64,000 nucleotides of DNA from JABJOE01 sp964344145 (GTDB lineage: Bacteria; Patescibacteriota; Patescibacteriia; UBA9934). Below, in pieces: positions 38,711 through 46,794 of the stretch (position 1 is its first letter; every line of letters begins with the position of its first letter). The stretch is taken from assembly GCA_964344145.1 (NCBI GenBank), contig CAYFME010000004.1, positions 13,643-77,642 of the forward strand. Reading direction: 5' to 3'. The notes under the pieces were generated by a model. That model saw only the letters and a list, made by a program, of their open reading frames with translations. It did not search any database and was not told the DNA's origin. The translations under genes were made by a program, and so were the position numbers.

Positions 38711-40132
38711 ATGGCTAGTGAAATCGAACAAGCGATTAAATACATTTGCGAGGAGAAGGGCCTTGCGTACGAAGCGGTGATGGAAACCATCGAGATCGCT
38801 TTGGCCGCTGCGTACCGTAAGGACTACGGAAACAAGCAGCAGAACATTGAAATTGAGTTTGACCCAGCGAGTGGTGAGATGAAGGCGTACGACGTCAAAG
38901 AGGTCGTCGAGGACATCTCTGCCGAGGAGCTTGAGGCAATGAAGCTCAAGCAGGCCGAGAAGGCGGCGCAGGAAGAGGAAGAAGAGATCAAGGGCAAGAA
39001 GCCTGAGGAGAAGAAGGAAGAAGCGAAAGAGGAGAAAGCTGAAGAGGATGACGCTGACGAGAGTGAGGAAGAGGAAGGCCCATCCTTTAATCCAAAGACG
39101 GAGATCATGGTCTCCGACGCGAAGGTGCTTAAGCACGGTTCGCAGGTTGGTGACACGCTTCGTTTGGACCTACCTATTCCTGGAGAGTTCGGACGCATGG
39201 CAGCCATGACCGCAAAGCAGGTGATCACGCAGAAGTTGCGTGAGGCTGAGCGCGAGATTATTTTCAACGAATATAAAGAGCAGGAAGGCGAAGTGTTGAT
39301 CGGTACGGTGCAGCGTCGTGAAGGACGCGTGGTGCTCGTCGACATCGGACGTACAACCGGTGTTATCTTGCCGGCTGACCAGGTTCGCTCCGAGCGCTAT
39401 AACTCGGGTGACCGTGTAAAGGTCTTTGTGCGCGAGGTGTCACTTGGAACGCGTGGACCACAGATCTTACTGTCTCGTTCGAGCGTGGAGCTCGTTCGAT
39501 CGCTGTTCAACTTGGAGGTTCCTGAGATCTCTGAGGGAACGGTTGAGATTAAAGCGATCGCGCGTGAGGCAGGATCACGAACAAAGATTGCTGTGTGGAC
39601 CGACGACGATGCGATTGATCCGATCGGAGCCTGCATTGGTCAGCGCGGAATCCGCATCCAGACCATCATCAACGAGCTTGGTGGTGAGAAGATCGACGTG
39701 ATTGAGTGGAGTGATGATGCCGAGACGTTTATTGTCAATGCGTTGTCGCCTGCGAAGGTTTCCAGTGTGGAGATGGATGAGGAGGAGAAGACCGCGACCG
39801 TGCTCGTGGAGAACGATCAGCTTTCGCTTGCGATTGGTCGTGGTGGTCAAAACGTTCGATTGGCAGCGCAACTCGCTGGATGGAAGCTAAACGTCCGCGA
39901 TGTTGAGAATCCAGAGGGCGACAAGCCGGAGAGTGAGGACGAAGAAGCTTCCGACAGCGACGAAGCTCCTGCTGCGTCTGAGGAAGAAGAGCCAGCTCCC
40001 GAGGCAGAAGCTCCTGCGGAAGAAGCCGCTGAAGAGGTTGAAGCTGAAGAAGAGAAAAAAGAAGAAGTGCCCGAGGCAACTGAAGAAGGGGAAGTATCTG
40101 ACGAAGAAGCATCCGAAGAGGACGCAGAATAG
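38711..40132 (+). CDS. nusA: Transcription termination/antitermination factor NusA
   Basis: 473 residues; binds RNA polymerase and nascent RNA. The N-terminal domain (IEQAIKYICEEKGLAYEAVM) is interrupted by an inserted acidic stretch of about 45 residues (around 78-125, mostly Glu/Lys/Ala/Asp). S1 domain: GEVLIGTVQRREGRVVLVDI; KH1: GACIGQRGIRIQTIINELGG; KH2: LAIGRGGQNVRLAAQLAGWK. The C-terminal 75 residues are again almost wholly acidic. Both acidic parts are unusual in extent. No SD; its leader carries an attenuator-like hairpin. yidC follows after 2 nt. Confidence 0.95.
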   Translation: MASEIEQAIKYICEEKGLAYEAVMETIEIALAAAYRKDYGNKQQNIEIEFDPASGEMKAYDVKEVVEDISAEELEAMKLKQAEKAAQEEEEEIKGKKPEEKKEEAKEEKAEEDDADESEEEEGPSFNPKTEIMVSDAKVLKHGSQVGDTLRLDLPIPGEFGRMAAMTAKQVITQKLREAEREIIFNEYKEQEGEVLIGTVQRREGRVVLVDIGRTTGVILPADQVRSERYNSGDRVKVFVREVSLGTRGPQILLSRSSVELVRSLFNLEVPEISEGTVEIKAIAREAGSRTKIAVWTDDDAIDPIGACIGQRGIRIQTIINELGGEKIDVIEWSDDAETFIVNALSPAKVSSVEMDEEEKTATVLVENDQLSLAIGRGGQNVRLAAQLAGWKLNVRDVENPEGDKPESEDEEASDSDEAPAASEEEEPAPEAEAPAEEAAEEVEAEEEKKEEVPEATEEGEVSDEEASEEDAE

Positions 40133-40134
40133 GT

Positions 40135-40869
40135 ATGGGTATCTTTAACGTCGTTTTTTATCAACCCATCTATAACCTGCTCGTCTATCTTTACGACGTG
40201 CTGCCGTTTGGAGGGATTGGTCTGGCGATTATTATCGTGACGATCTTGATCAAAGGAATCCTCTTTCCGTTTACGTTCAAGATGCTCAAGAGTCAGCGGG
40301 CGATGCAGGAGATCCAGCCGAAGATCGCGGCGATTCGCGAGAAGTACAAGGATGATCGCGAGAAGATGGCTATGGAGCTGATGGAGGTTTACAAGGAGAA
40401 CAACGTCAATCCCATGGCATCATGTTTACCGCTTCTGATCCAGCTCCCGATTTTCTGGGCACTGTATCGAGCGCTGCGCGATGGAGTCGGTGAGATCGAT
40501 CCGGAGTTGCTCTATAGCTTTGTACCAAACCCAGGAGCGATTGAATCGATGTTCCTCGGAATCAACCTGGCTGAGGTGTCAATCATCCTCGCGGTACTTG
40601 CGGCGATCGCGCAGTATTTCCAGGTGAAGCGAACGATGGCGGCGCGACCAATCAAGGAGGTGGCGAAAAAAGAGGGCGCCAAGGACGAGGCGCTGATGGC
40701 GAACATGAACAAGATGATGCTCTACTTCCTGCCAGCGATGACGTTGGTGATTGGTATGACCTCGCTACCAGGTGGTGTGATGCTGTACTGGCTGGCAACG
40801 ACTTTCCTGACCGTGATTTTGTATAGTATTTTCCTGCCAAAGAAGAAAGAAGAGAAGGCGGCTGAATAA
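40135..40869 (+). CDS. yidC: YidC/OxaI membrane protein insertase
   Basis: 244 residues; inserts proteins into the inner membrane alone or with SecYEG. It is the short Gram-positive type without the large periplasmic domain. Helix 1 GIGLAIIIVTILIKGILFPF, the coiled cytosolic hairpin MQEIQPKIAAIREKYKDDRE, LPLLIQLPIFWALYRAL, and the end GVMLYWLATTFLTVILYSI all match. The hydrophilic-groove basic residue is at the ILIKG position. No lipobox is seen. It is co-transcribed with nusA and ends with a Lys/Glu tail and a terminator. Confidence 0.95.
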   Translation: MGIFNVVFYQPIYNLLVYLYDVLPFGGIGLAIIIVTILIKGILFPFTFKMLKSQRAMQEIQPKIAAIREKYKDDREKMAMELMEVYKENNVNPMASCLPLLIQLPIFWALYRALRDGVGEIDPELLYSFVPNPGAIESMFLGINLAEVSIILAVLAAIAQYFQVKRTMAARPIKEVAKKEGAKDEALMANMNKMMLYFLPAMTLVIGMTSLPGGVMLYWLATTFLTVILYSIFLPKKKEEKAAE

Positions 40870-40876
40870 TGTAGAT

Positions 40877-40912
40877 AAAAGGGCTCTACGCTTGACGTAG
40901 GGCTCTTTTTGT
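40877..40912 (+). terminator. nusA-yidC terminator
   Basis: CTCTACG-cttga-CGTAGGG stem followed by CTCTTTTTG. Its 3' arm contains the -35 of the next cassette. Confidence 0.8.
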
Positions 40913-40920
40913 GGTACAGT
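40892..40920 (+). promoter_or_regulatory. Promoter of the 40950 cassette
   Basis: TTGACG (40892-40897), 17 nt, TACAGT (40915-40920), interleaved with the upstream terminator. Confidence 0.7.
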
Positions 40921-40949
40921 GGCGGGCACCCTTTCCAAGGAGTGAGTGC

Positions 40950-41318
40950 GTGTTTGCCGTGAGAAGAGAGGATGTCGGCAGCCTGATCCTCTCGGCGTTC
41001 GTGACGATCTTCACGCTGAACCTTATGTTCGGCTTGATGATCACCACGATCGTTAGCCTTCCGTCCGTGTCGTTGGTGCTCGGCCAGATCACCGCTGGTT
41101 TCAGCGTCGTGGTTATGCTGATGTTCGGGTGGTCCCTCTGGTCGTTCTTCCAGGCCTTCGATCAGGCCATGAACGACGAGGAGTGGGCTCCACAGGATGA
41201 TCCGCCCCCGATTATTCCACCCGATCCTCCCGATTCCTTCAGCTTCTTCAACGACGAGGAGGTCGAGGAAGAGGATGAGGACGATGAGTCGGTCGTGGAC
41301 GACGACTCGACCTGGTAG
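40950..41318 (+). CDS. GC-rich cassette gene: two-helix membrane protein with acidic tail
   Basis: 122 residues from a GTG at 40950 (MFAVRREDVGSLILSAFVTI), with AAGGAG 8 nt before it. Two membrane helices (LILSAFVTIFTLNLMFGLMI and VLGQITAGFSVVVMLMFGWS), then a Pro-rich segment (PQDDPPPIIPPDPPDSF) and a nearly all Asp/Glu C-terminus (EEVEEEDEDDESVVDDDSTW). The topology suggests a small membrane protein with an acidic cytosolic or outer tail. No family is recognised. GC-rich, with its own promoter and terminator. Confidence 0.7.
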   Translation: MFAVRREDVGSLILSAFVTIFTLNLMFGLMITTIVSLPSVSLVLGQITAGFSVVVMLMFGWSLWSFFQAFDQAMNDEEWAPQDDPPPIIPPDPPDSFSFFNDEEVEEEDEDDESVVDDDSTW

Positions 41319-41331
41319 ATTCTACCCGCGT

Positions 41332-41364
41332 GCCCCGCAAAGCGAGCCTTCGCTGATGCGGGGC
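41332..41364 (+). terminator. Terminator hairpin of the 40950 cassette
   Basis: GCCCCGC/GCGGGGC outer stem with AGCGA/TCGCT inner stem, 13 nt after the stop. Confidence 0.7.
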
Positions 41365-41380
41365 TTGCTTGTTTGAAAAG

Positions 41381-41410
41381 GAAGAACCCGCACCGTCGAA
41401 GGCGGGTCCT
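41381..41410 (-). terminator. Terminator hairpin of the 41429 cassette
   Basis: Minus strand ACCCGC-cttcgacggt-GCGGGT followed by TCTTCCTTTTC. Confidence 0.7.
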
Positions 41411-41428
41411 TCTCTTGGCACGGGTACG

Positions 41429-41839
41429 CTACTCGTCGATCTCAAACCAGCACAGCGGTGCGTCGTAGGTCCAGATCGTGCTCGTGGTATGGATGACAGT
41501 CTCGTCGGGCCACACTTCAGCCAGGTAGGTGACGTCCAGGAAGCCGTAGTCACACAGGCTTGCACTCACACTCGATCCGTAGCTCCAGACATCGACATGA
41601 CCGTCAACTGTAGCCGGAAGGAATTCCAGGTGGCAGTCGAACCAGACTTCGACGTCGTGGCTGTACCAGACGTAGTCGTAGTGGCAGTGTCCGCCGTCGT
41701 GGGAATCGTCCCACACCTCCAGGGCCACACCTTCCACGTGCGCTCCAGTTGCCGTGTAGTAGACACCCTGGAGCGTCCAGTCTGGCCCTCCCAAGGTGCA
41801 TCCACCCAGCACGCAGCTGAGCAGGAGTGTCCATCTCAT
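41429..41839 (-). CDS. GC-rich cassette gene: small lipoprotein
   Basis: 136 residues, MRWTLLLSCVLGGCTLGGPD, with a lipobox (VLGGC) that should be lipidated at Cys14. The mature part is beta-rich and unusually rich in Trp, Tyr, His and Asp (ALEVWDDSHDGGHCHYDYVW, WFDCHLEFLPATVDGHVDVW) with four more Cys. GGAGGAG precedes the ATG. The aromatic/His/Asp pattern might bind metal or sugar but no family is recognised. It has its own promoter and terminator and lies back-to-back with the native flippase-like gene. The partial gene at the right edge of the window ends in a similar Tyr/Asp-rich style, without clear identity. Confidence 0.7.
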   Translation of the reverse strand: MRWTLLLSCVLGGCTLGGPDWTLQGVYYTATGAHVEGVALEVWDDSHDGGHCHYDYVWYSHDVEVWFDCHLEFLPATVDGHVDVWSYGSSVSASLCDYGFLDVTYLAEVWPDETVIHTTSTIWTYDAPLCWFEIDE

Positions 41840-41869
41840 CTCTCCTCCGATCCTTGCGCGATCACATTC

Positions 41870-41898
41870 TTCATACCGGGAAAAACACGAGATGTCAA
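41870..41898 (-). promoter_or_regulatory. Promoter of the 41429 cassette
   Basis: Minus strand TTGACA (41898-41893), 17 nt, TATGAA (41875-41870). Confidence 0.75.
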
Positions 41899-41907
41899 TC
41901 GCTTTGG

Positions 41908-41913
41908 TATACT
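41908..41913 (+). promoter_or_regulatory. -10 box of the flippase-like operon
   Basis: TATACT 8 nt before the ATG at 41922; GGAGG also lies in between, so both modes of initiation are possible. Confidence 0.5.
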
Positions 41914-41921
41914 ACGGAGGT

Positions 41922-42947
41922 ATGAAACGGCGCTTGGCGCGAGGACTGCTGTTCTTTGGATCACTGCTTGCAGGAGCGGTCGTGCTTGGCTATCTGATTT
42001 ATAAAGAAGGTTGGGATTCGATTATCAACTCGTTGATTGATTTTGGATTCTGGCCCTTTGTCGGCTTCGTCGCCCTCTCGTTGTTCAACTTTGTGCTCTA
42101 TAGCTGGCGCTGGCAGTTGATCGTCAACGCGCATCTTCCAAAGACCAAACGACTCCGACTCGTCCGCATGTATTTGCACCGCATGGCCGGGTACGCGGTC
42201 AGCTATCTTACGCCGGCAGCGCAAGTCGGCGGTGAGCCGGTACGTATCGGGATGTTGATGAGCGACGGTGTACCAAGCAAGAAAGCAACGAGTGCGGTGG
42301 CGCTGGATATCACCATTGAGTTGATTGCTTACATCAGTTTCATTGTAGCCGGCGTGGCGCTCGCGATCGTTACAGGCGTGGATCAAAACGGTGAGTTAGT
42401 ATGGATTGGCATTGGACTGGTTGCGGCACTGGCATTGCTGTTTGGCATCCTGATAGCGCTAGCCAAGGGTTCGTATATTGCCAAGAAGTTCGTCCGAGTG
42501 TTTCGACTCGATCGCATCAAACGTTTACGGGGCTTCGTTCGTTGGCTGATTGATACCGAAAAGCAGATGCACAGCTTCGTCAATGGCCGAACAGAGTTGT
42601 TGATTGGTGTGAGCGCGTTGGCGTTCATCGTCATCGCTTTTCGCGTTATCGAAGCGTTTTATATTGCGTACTTCTTCGGTATCACGCTGTCATTTGCCCA
42701 AGCCTTTTTGATCGCCACCTTGCCGGGCGTTGCCCTGCTCTTGCCTGTGCCGGCTGGAGTTGGAGTATTTGAGGGAGGCTTCGCAGCTGTCTTCACCGTG
42801 CTTGGTGTGCCGCTGACGGCTGTGGCCTTCGCCTTGATCATCCGCTTACGCGACGCCATTTTCATCACGATCGGTTCCATTCATGCTTTTCGTCAGGGAG
42901 GCGACTGGCTGCGACGTCACTTGGCTGGCAAACCACCATCAAGGTAA
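41922..42947 (+). CDS. LPG-synthase-TM/AglD-type flippase-like membrane protein
   Basis: 341 residues with about eight membrane helices. Family marks of the UPF0104/lysylphosphatidylglycerol-synthase membrane domain: SWRWQLIVNAHLPKTKRLRL, HRMAGYAVSYLTPAAQVGGE (the conserved Pro and Gly-Gly-Glu) and LPVPAGVGVFEGGFAAVF. Members act in lipid-linked sugar handling or lipid transfer across the membrane. The start at 41922 is fixed by TATACT 8 nt upstream. It leads an operon with a nucleotidyltransferase-like gene, an O-antigen-ligase-like gene and an M23 lipoprotein, a set that points to envelope glycan assembly. Confidence 0.85.
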   Translation: MKRRLARGLLFFGSLLAGAVVLGYLIYKEGWDSIINSLIDFGFWPFVGFVALSLFNFVLYSWRWQLIVNAHLPKTKRLRLVRMYLHRMAGYAVSYLTPAAQVGGEPVRIGMLMSDGVPSKKATSAVALDITIELIAYISFIVAGVALAIVTGVDQNGELVWIGIGLVAALALLFGILIALAKGSYIAKKFVRVFRLDRIKRLRGFVRWLIDTEKQMHSFVNGRTELLIGVSALAFIVIAFRVIEAFYIAYFFGITLSFAQAFLIATLPGVALLLPVPAGVGVFEGGFAAVFTVLGVPLTAVAFALIIRLRDAIFITIGSIHAFRQGGDWLRRHLAGKPPSR

Positions 42948-42956
42948 GATGGGCAC

Positions 42957-43886
42957 ATGCCCAACCAAACGGACATCGACATCTATAAACCGTTGGCGTA
43001 CTTTGCCTATTTTGGCTATCCGCTGACGGCTTTTGAGATTTGGAAGTGGCAGTTTGCCAGGTCATACGACCTGGCAACCCGGTCGGATGACCGGGTTGAG
43101 CCACTCAGTTTGCCAGAAATTGAGCATGGTCTTAATACTTCATCCTGGTTACGTGAGCATGTACGCAGTCACAATGGCTTCTGGGCGATTGGAGACGTTG
43201 AGCAGCAAGTCGCGGATCGACATGAGCGCTATCTTGATGCCATGGATAAGGAGGAGAAGCTCAAAAAGGCATTGGCGTTTCTGCGTCACGTTCCTGGCGT
43301 GCGCGGAGTCGCACTGTGTAACTCCATGCCGTTTCACTTCACGCACGAGCAGGGAGATATTGATTTGTTTGTTGTGACAAAGCCGGGCGCTGTCTGGTCT
43401 ACACGGTTGATGAGCGTCGCTCCGCTCATTGCCCTAAAACAACGTCCAGGCGAGGCGAAACGCCATCCGATTGATCTGAGTTTTTTTGTGAGTGAGTCGT
43501 CGATGGATTTGTTTGGATTGCAAAAGTCCGATGATCCGTACTTTGCACATTGGATCGCCACGCTCACGCCTGTGCTTGGCGAGCAGGCTCTGTGGGATCG
43601 GTTTTTTGACGAGAACAGTTGGGCCTTCACGAGACTGCCAAACGCACGTGCGCCGCGACGATCGTATCGCTATCGTTGCCGCACGATGAAGCCATTGATG
43701 CCGAGTCTTTCTGAGTCTTTTGCAAAGCGCGTGCAGGAGCGTCGACTGCCAAACGATTTGCGTGAGGCAGCAAATGAGGATTCTCGCGTTGTCATTACGT
43801 CGCAGATGCTCAAGTTCCACCGCACTGACCGTCGCGACGAGATCGCACGAGCTTTTGCTAAGCAGATGAGCGTATGCAACAGCTAA
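42957..43886 (+). CDS. Nucleotidyltransferase-like protein with in-frame palindromic insert
   Basis: 309 residues. The core GVALCNSMPFHFTHEQGDID followed by LFVVTKPG resembles the minimal nucleotidyltransferase fold (G-S/N at the turn, D-x-D before a strand), a type often found in Patescibacteria glycan regions. An N-terminal helical region (DIYKPLAYFAYFGYPLTAFE) looks like a winged-helix. Codons 34-47 (ARSYDLATRSDDRV) are encoded by two tandem hairpins at 43056-43097 that look inserted. Substrate unknown. It starts 9 nt after the flippase-like gene and overlaps the next gene by 13 nt. Confidence 0.65.
   Translation: MPNQTDIDIYKPLAYFAYFGYPLTAFEIWKWQFARSYDLATRSDDRVEPLSLPEIEHGLNTSSWLREHVRSHNGFWAIGDVEQQVADRHERYLDAMDKEEKLKKALAFLRHVPGVRGVALCNSMPFHFTHEQGDIDLFVVTKPGAVWSTRLMSVAPLIALKQRPGEAKRHPIDLSFFVSESSMDLFGLQKSDDPYFAHWIATLTPVLGEQALWDRFFDENSWAFTRLPNARAPRRSYRYRCRTMKPLMPSLSESFAKRVQERRLPNDLREAANEDSRVVITSQMLKFHRTDRRDEIARAFAKQMSVCNS
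43056..43097. repeat. Tandem palindromes inside a coding region
   Basis: GCCAGGTC-atac-GACCTGGC followed directly by AACCCGGTC-ggat-GACCGGGTT. The 42 bases keep the reading frame. Confidence 0.8.
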
Positions 43887-45163
43887 GCAAGTATCTTCTG
43901 CTTGCCATGGTCTTCTTGCTGCCATGGCAGACACGATGGATCTACGCGCAGGCGACGATCGGCGGCGAGGCATTTGAGCTTGGCACGATGAGTTTGTATG
44001 TGGTGGAGGTATTGATACTGGCTACCTTCATGATTCATGTAGTGCGGCAGATTTCGCACGATCGTTTAAAATCCGCCGCACAGTTGTTTCGGACGCTCTG
44101 TCCATTTATTCTGTTTTTGTTGGGTCTTCTTTCGGTTATTTGGGCGATTAACGGTGATTTGGTGATCGCGCATGCGCTGCACATTTTTGTCACGATCGTG
44201 TTATTTTTTACGCTTTTTTCGACGCCCATTCCGACGCAACGCATCGTTTGGGCATTTGCCCTAGGGTTGATCGTCCCGACCCTGTTGGGCATCTGGCAGG
44301 TAGCCACCGGGAGCTCGCCAGCATTCACATGGCTGGGACTTGCGGCACGTGATGCGCAGACGTTGGGTGATGCTGTGTTGATGGTAGAGGGTGAGCGAAT
44401 CTTACGCGCCTACGGATCGTTCCCACATCCGAATATCTTTGGCGGGTACTTGGCGATCGGACTCCTTGGTATTGCGTGGCTGTGGAAGGGTGCGTCCGTT
44501 GGATCGAAGCGTTGGTTGAGATTCGTTGGAACCATTCTGTTGGGCGGGCTTGTCCTAACCTTTTCGCGCTCGGCATGGATCGCCCTCGCGCTATGCATTT
44601 TTGTGCTCGTCGCCGAGCAATTGATTAAGGGCGTTTCAGGCTGGCGCGGCTGGCTCGCCATGGCTCGAGGCGTGCGCTTGGGCGGCGCGATCATCATCCT
44701 GCTCGTTGCGTTTCTCACGCCATTGATAGTAAGTCGCTTTTCCTTAGATAGTCCTATTGAGAGTCGTTCGGTAACCGAGCGTATCGAGCAGTATCAAACC
44801 TTTGGCCACGTCTTCTCGCAAAACTGGTTCGCCGGCGTTGGCTTGGCAAACTACACGTTGGCGATCGAGCAGATCGATCCAACACGCGAGTGGTGGGAGT
44901 ATCAGCCGGTGCATAACGCTTGGGCGTTGCTGATCGGTGAGCTTGGTTTGATTGGATTGTTTGTTGTCATTGGCGGGGTTCTGGCGATGATTCGAGGGTG
45001 CAAGACTCTGCCGATCGGCAGAGTCTTGCACCCTCTTGTAATCGTTCTCTTGCCATTGTTCGTCATCTCACTCTTTGATCACTATCTTTGGTCTTTGTGG
45101 CCAGGATTGGCGCTTTTAGCTATAACAATCGCAGTTAGCATTCGGATAAAGCAAAACATATGA
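43874..45163 (+). CDS. O-antigen ligase/polymerase-like membrane protein
   Basis: 429 residues with 10-12 hydrophobic segments. The Wzy_C-type loop is recognisable: SRSVTERIEQYQTFGHVFSQ, then NWFAGVGLANYTLAIEQIDP, then VHNAWALLIGELGLIGLFVV (His-Asn-Trp). Family members join or polymerise glycan chains on the outer side of the membrane. Codons near 374-387 (RGCKTLPIGRVLHP) are encoded by a perfect 42-bp palindrome in a loop between helices. It overlaps the preceding gene by 13 nt and the following M23 lipoprotein gene by 4 nt (ATGA). Confidence 0.85.
   Translation: MQQLSKYLLLAMVFLLPWQTRWIYAQATIGGEAFELGTMSLYVVEVLILATFMIHVVRQISHDRLKSAAQLFRTLCPFILFLLGLLSVIWAINGDLVIAHALHIFVTIVLFFTLFSTPIPTQRIVWAFALGLIVPTLLGIWQVATGSSPAFTWLGLAARDAQTLGDAVLMVEGERILRAYGSFPHPNIFGGYLAIGLLGIAWLWKGASVGSKRWLRFVGTILLGGLVLTFSRSAWIALALCIFVLVAEQLIKGVSGWRGWLAMARGVRLGGAIIILLVAFLTPLIVSRFSLDSPIESRSVTERIEQYQTFGHVFSQNWFAGVGLANYTLAIEQIDPTREWWEYQPVHNAWALLIGELGLIGLFVVIGGVLAMIRGCKTLPIGRVLHPLVIVLLPLFVISLFDHYLWSLWPGLALLAITIAVSIRIKQNI
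44994..45035. repeat. Perfect 42-bp palindrome inside a coding region
   Basis: Each 21-base arm begins GAGGGTGCAAGACTCTGCC and meets at GATC. It is in frame within the O-antigen-ligase-like gene. Confidence 0.9.
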
Positions 45164-46242
45164 TTCAAAAAAATGTTCGACAACTATTTGTCCGATCGGA
45201 CAAGTTATGGTCACTGATGTTCATAGCGCTTGTGGTGCTTCCTGGTTGTTCTACACCGACGATCGTCACGCTCGATGATGTTCTTATCGATGACATCGAT
45301 GTAGACGTCTATCTCCCAATTGATGACTACGAGCTGCGCCGGTCGTACAAGGGATTTGGAGAGTACATCGAGGATCGGTTTACCGGCTACCACATTGGTG
45401 ACGACATTGAGTACGTTGATGTGACCGATGACGTTCCCGTGTATGCGATGGCGGATGGCACGATCAGCTATCTCGATTCTGTCTGGGGCTATGGTGGCCT
45501 GTTGATGATCGAGCATGTGATCGATGACGTGACGTATCAGGCGCTTTATGGACACATCGACCTGAGCTCTGTGCCGTATGGTGTGGGCGATGCTGTCGTG
45601 GCTGGCGAGAAAGTGGCAATCCTGGGCGAGCCTCATGAAGGCGAGACCAGCGGTGAGCGCAAGCATTTGCACTTTGGTCTTTACAAAGGGACGGACATTC
45701 GTTTTCAAGGCTACGCATCAACAACCTCTGAGGTTGAGGACTGGGTGAACCCGTCGGACTTTTTTGATCAGTACGGATTGATGGAGGGGTATCGTCGAAT
45801 GTTTAATCCGGACGACCAACTCGGTGGTGACATTTTTAATCTGACGTTTGAGCTTCAGCCTGGCTGGGAGGTGGAGTACATCCATTCGCTTGAGGCGCTG
45901 AGTTTGTATGAGTCGACGGGTGAGGGGATTGCTCGCGATCGATCGCAGATCCTTATTCGTTACTTTGATGCTTCGAGCTTTTTGACACTCTCGACGGTTG
46001 AGATTTATGAGACAACAGAGCTAACGGTCGGCATCGGTGACTACGACGCTCGAAGATATGACATTCAAAAGAAAACAGGCGTGGCAGACTTTGCGGACCA
46101 GCCATCTTGGCGCAACGAACGTCACATTGTCACAGATTTTTACGATTCGGAAGGATACGATCGCTACTATGTCGTAGCCGCCAATCCAGACCTCGATCCG
46201 GATGTGTACGAAGAGGTTCTGGCAAGTATGAATATTCGTTAG
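45160..46242 (+). CDS. M23-family peptidase lipoprotein
   Basis: 360 residues. The signal peptide ends with lipobox VVLPGC (Cys30), so the protein is a lipoprotein. The M23 domain (residues about 60-200) shows TGYHIGDDIEY for the first zinc ligands, ALYGHIDLSSVPYGVGDAVV, and RKHLHFGLY for the HxH motif. The last 130 residues form a separate beta-rich domain of unknown role. Expected to cut or bind peptidoglycan at the membrane surface. Coupled by ATGA to the ligase-like gene. The TAG stop (46240-46242) is part of a TAGATGCA octamer belonging to the next cassette. Confidence 0.9.
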   Translation: MIQKNVRQLFVRSDKLWSLMFIALVVLPGCSTPTIVTLDDVLIDDIDVDVYLPIDDYELRRSYKGFGEYIEDRFTGYHIGDDIEYVDVTDDVPVYAMADGTISYLDSVWGYGGLLMIEHVIDDVTYQALYGHIDLSSVPYGVGDAVVAGEKVAILGEPHEGETSGERKHLHFGLYKGTDIRFQGYASTTSEVEDWVNPSDFFDQYGLMEGYRRMFNPDDQLGGDIFNLTFELQPGWEVEYIHSLEALSLYESTGEGIARDRSQILIRYFDASSFLTLSTVEIYETTELTVGIGDYDARRYDIQKKTGVADFADQPSWRNERHIVTDFYDSEGYDRYYVVAANPDLDPDVYEEVLASMNIR

Positions 46243-46247
46243 ATGCA
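46240..46247 (-). other. TGCATCTA motif after a cassette terminator
   Basis: Minus-strand TGCATCTA just after the terminator of the 46300 cassette. It overlaps the stop codon of the native M23 gene on the plus strand. Confidence 0.5.
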
Positions 46248-46248
46248 C

Positions 46249-46278
46249 GCAGACCGGACCCTCGTGGGCCCGGTCTGT
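46249..46278 (-). terminator. Terminator hairpin of the 46300 cassette
   Basis: CAGACCGG/CCGGTCTG 8-bp stem. It could also serve the M23 gene ending at 46242 on the other strand. Confidence 0.65.
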
Positions 46279-46299
46279 GACGTAGTACGGTTGTTGGAG

Positions 46300-46743
46300 C
46301 TACTGCTCGCCCAGGGTCGGCTCGCCGCCCAGGGCCTCGTAGACCATGGTCATGACCTGGGCCGAGTGGGCCTCGATGAAGCACACGGCCCAGTGGATGC
46401 GCCAGGCCGCCTCCTCGTCCAGACCGCTGGCACTCAGCAGGGCGCTGCCGGTGAAGGTCTCGGCGTTGGGCTGCCAGGTCGCGACGTCGTCGGGGCGGGG
46501 CGTGCCCAGCGCGGGCGCGTCGCCCATGAGGGCCGGCAGGACCGTGCGCAGGCCCATGTTCCAGAGCGTGCGACGCTCGCCGCGAGAGAGCGTGCAGCGC
46601 TCCCCAGCGGGGTCGTCATCCAGCCGGATGGCGAAGTTGGCGGGCATGGGCATGCGGCCGGCGCGACGGATCAGGACCGTCAGGTCGATGATGGACTGGT
46701 CGCGCAGGTGGCGGTGAGCCAGTTCGAAGGGGAGAGTGGACAA
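46300..46743 (-). CDS. GC-rich cassette gene, unknown function
   Basis: 147 residues from a TTG start at 46743 (MSTLPFELAHRHLRDQSIID) with AAGGAG upstream. The protein is soluble and mostly helical, with Arg-rich segments (RCTLSRGERRTLWNMGLRTV) and a C-terminal helix (RIHWAVCFIEAHSAQVMTMV). No signal peptide, membrane helix or known motif. Strong GC bias and G/C third positions. It has its own promoter, leader of about 50 nt, SD, hairpin terminator and TGCATCTA. Function unknown. Confidence 0.7.
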   Translation of the reverse strand: MSTLPFELAHRHLRDQSIIDLTVLIRRAGRMPMPANFAIRLDDDPAGERCTLSRGERRTLWNMGLRTVLPALMGDAPALGTPRPDDVATWQPNAETFTGSALLSASGLDEEAAWRIHWAVCFIEAHSAQVMTMVYEALGGEPTLGEQ

Positions 46744-46794
46744 GGGGGCTCCTTACGGCATTTCCCGGCCGCCTCGGGTTTGAGGTGTGACGTG

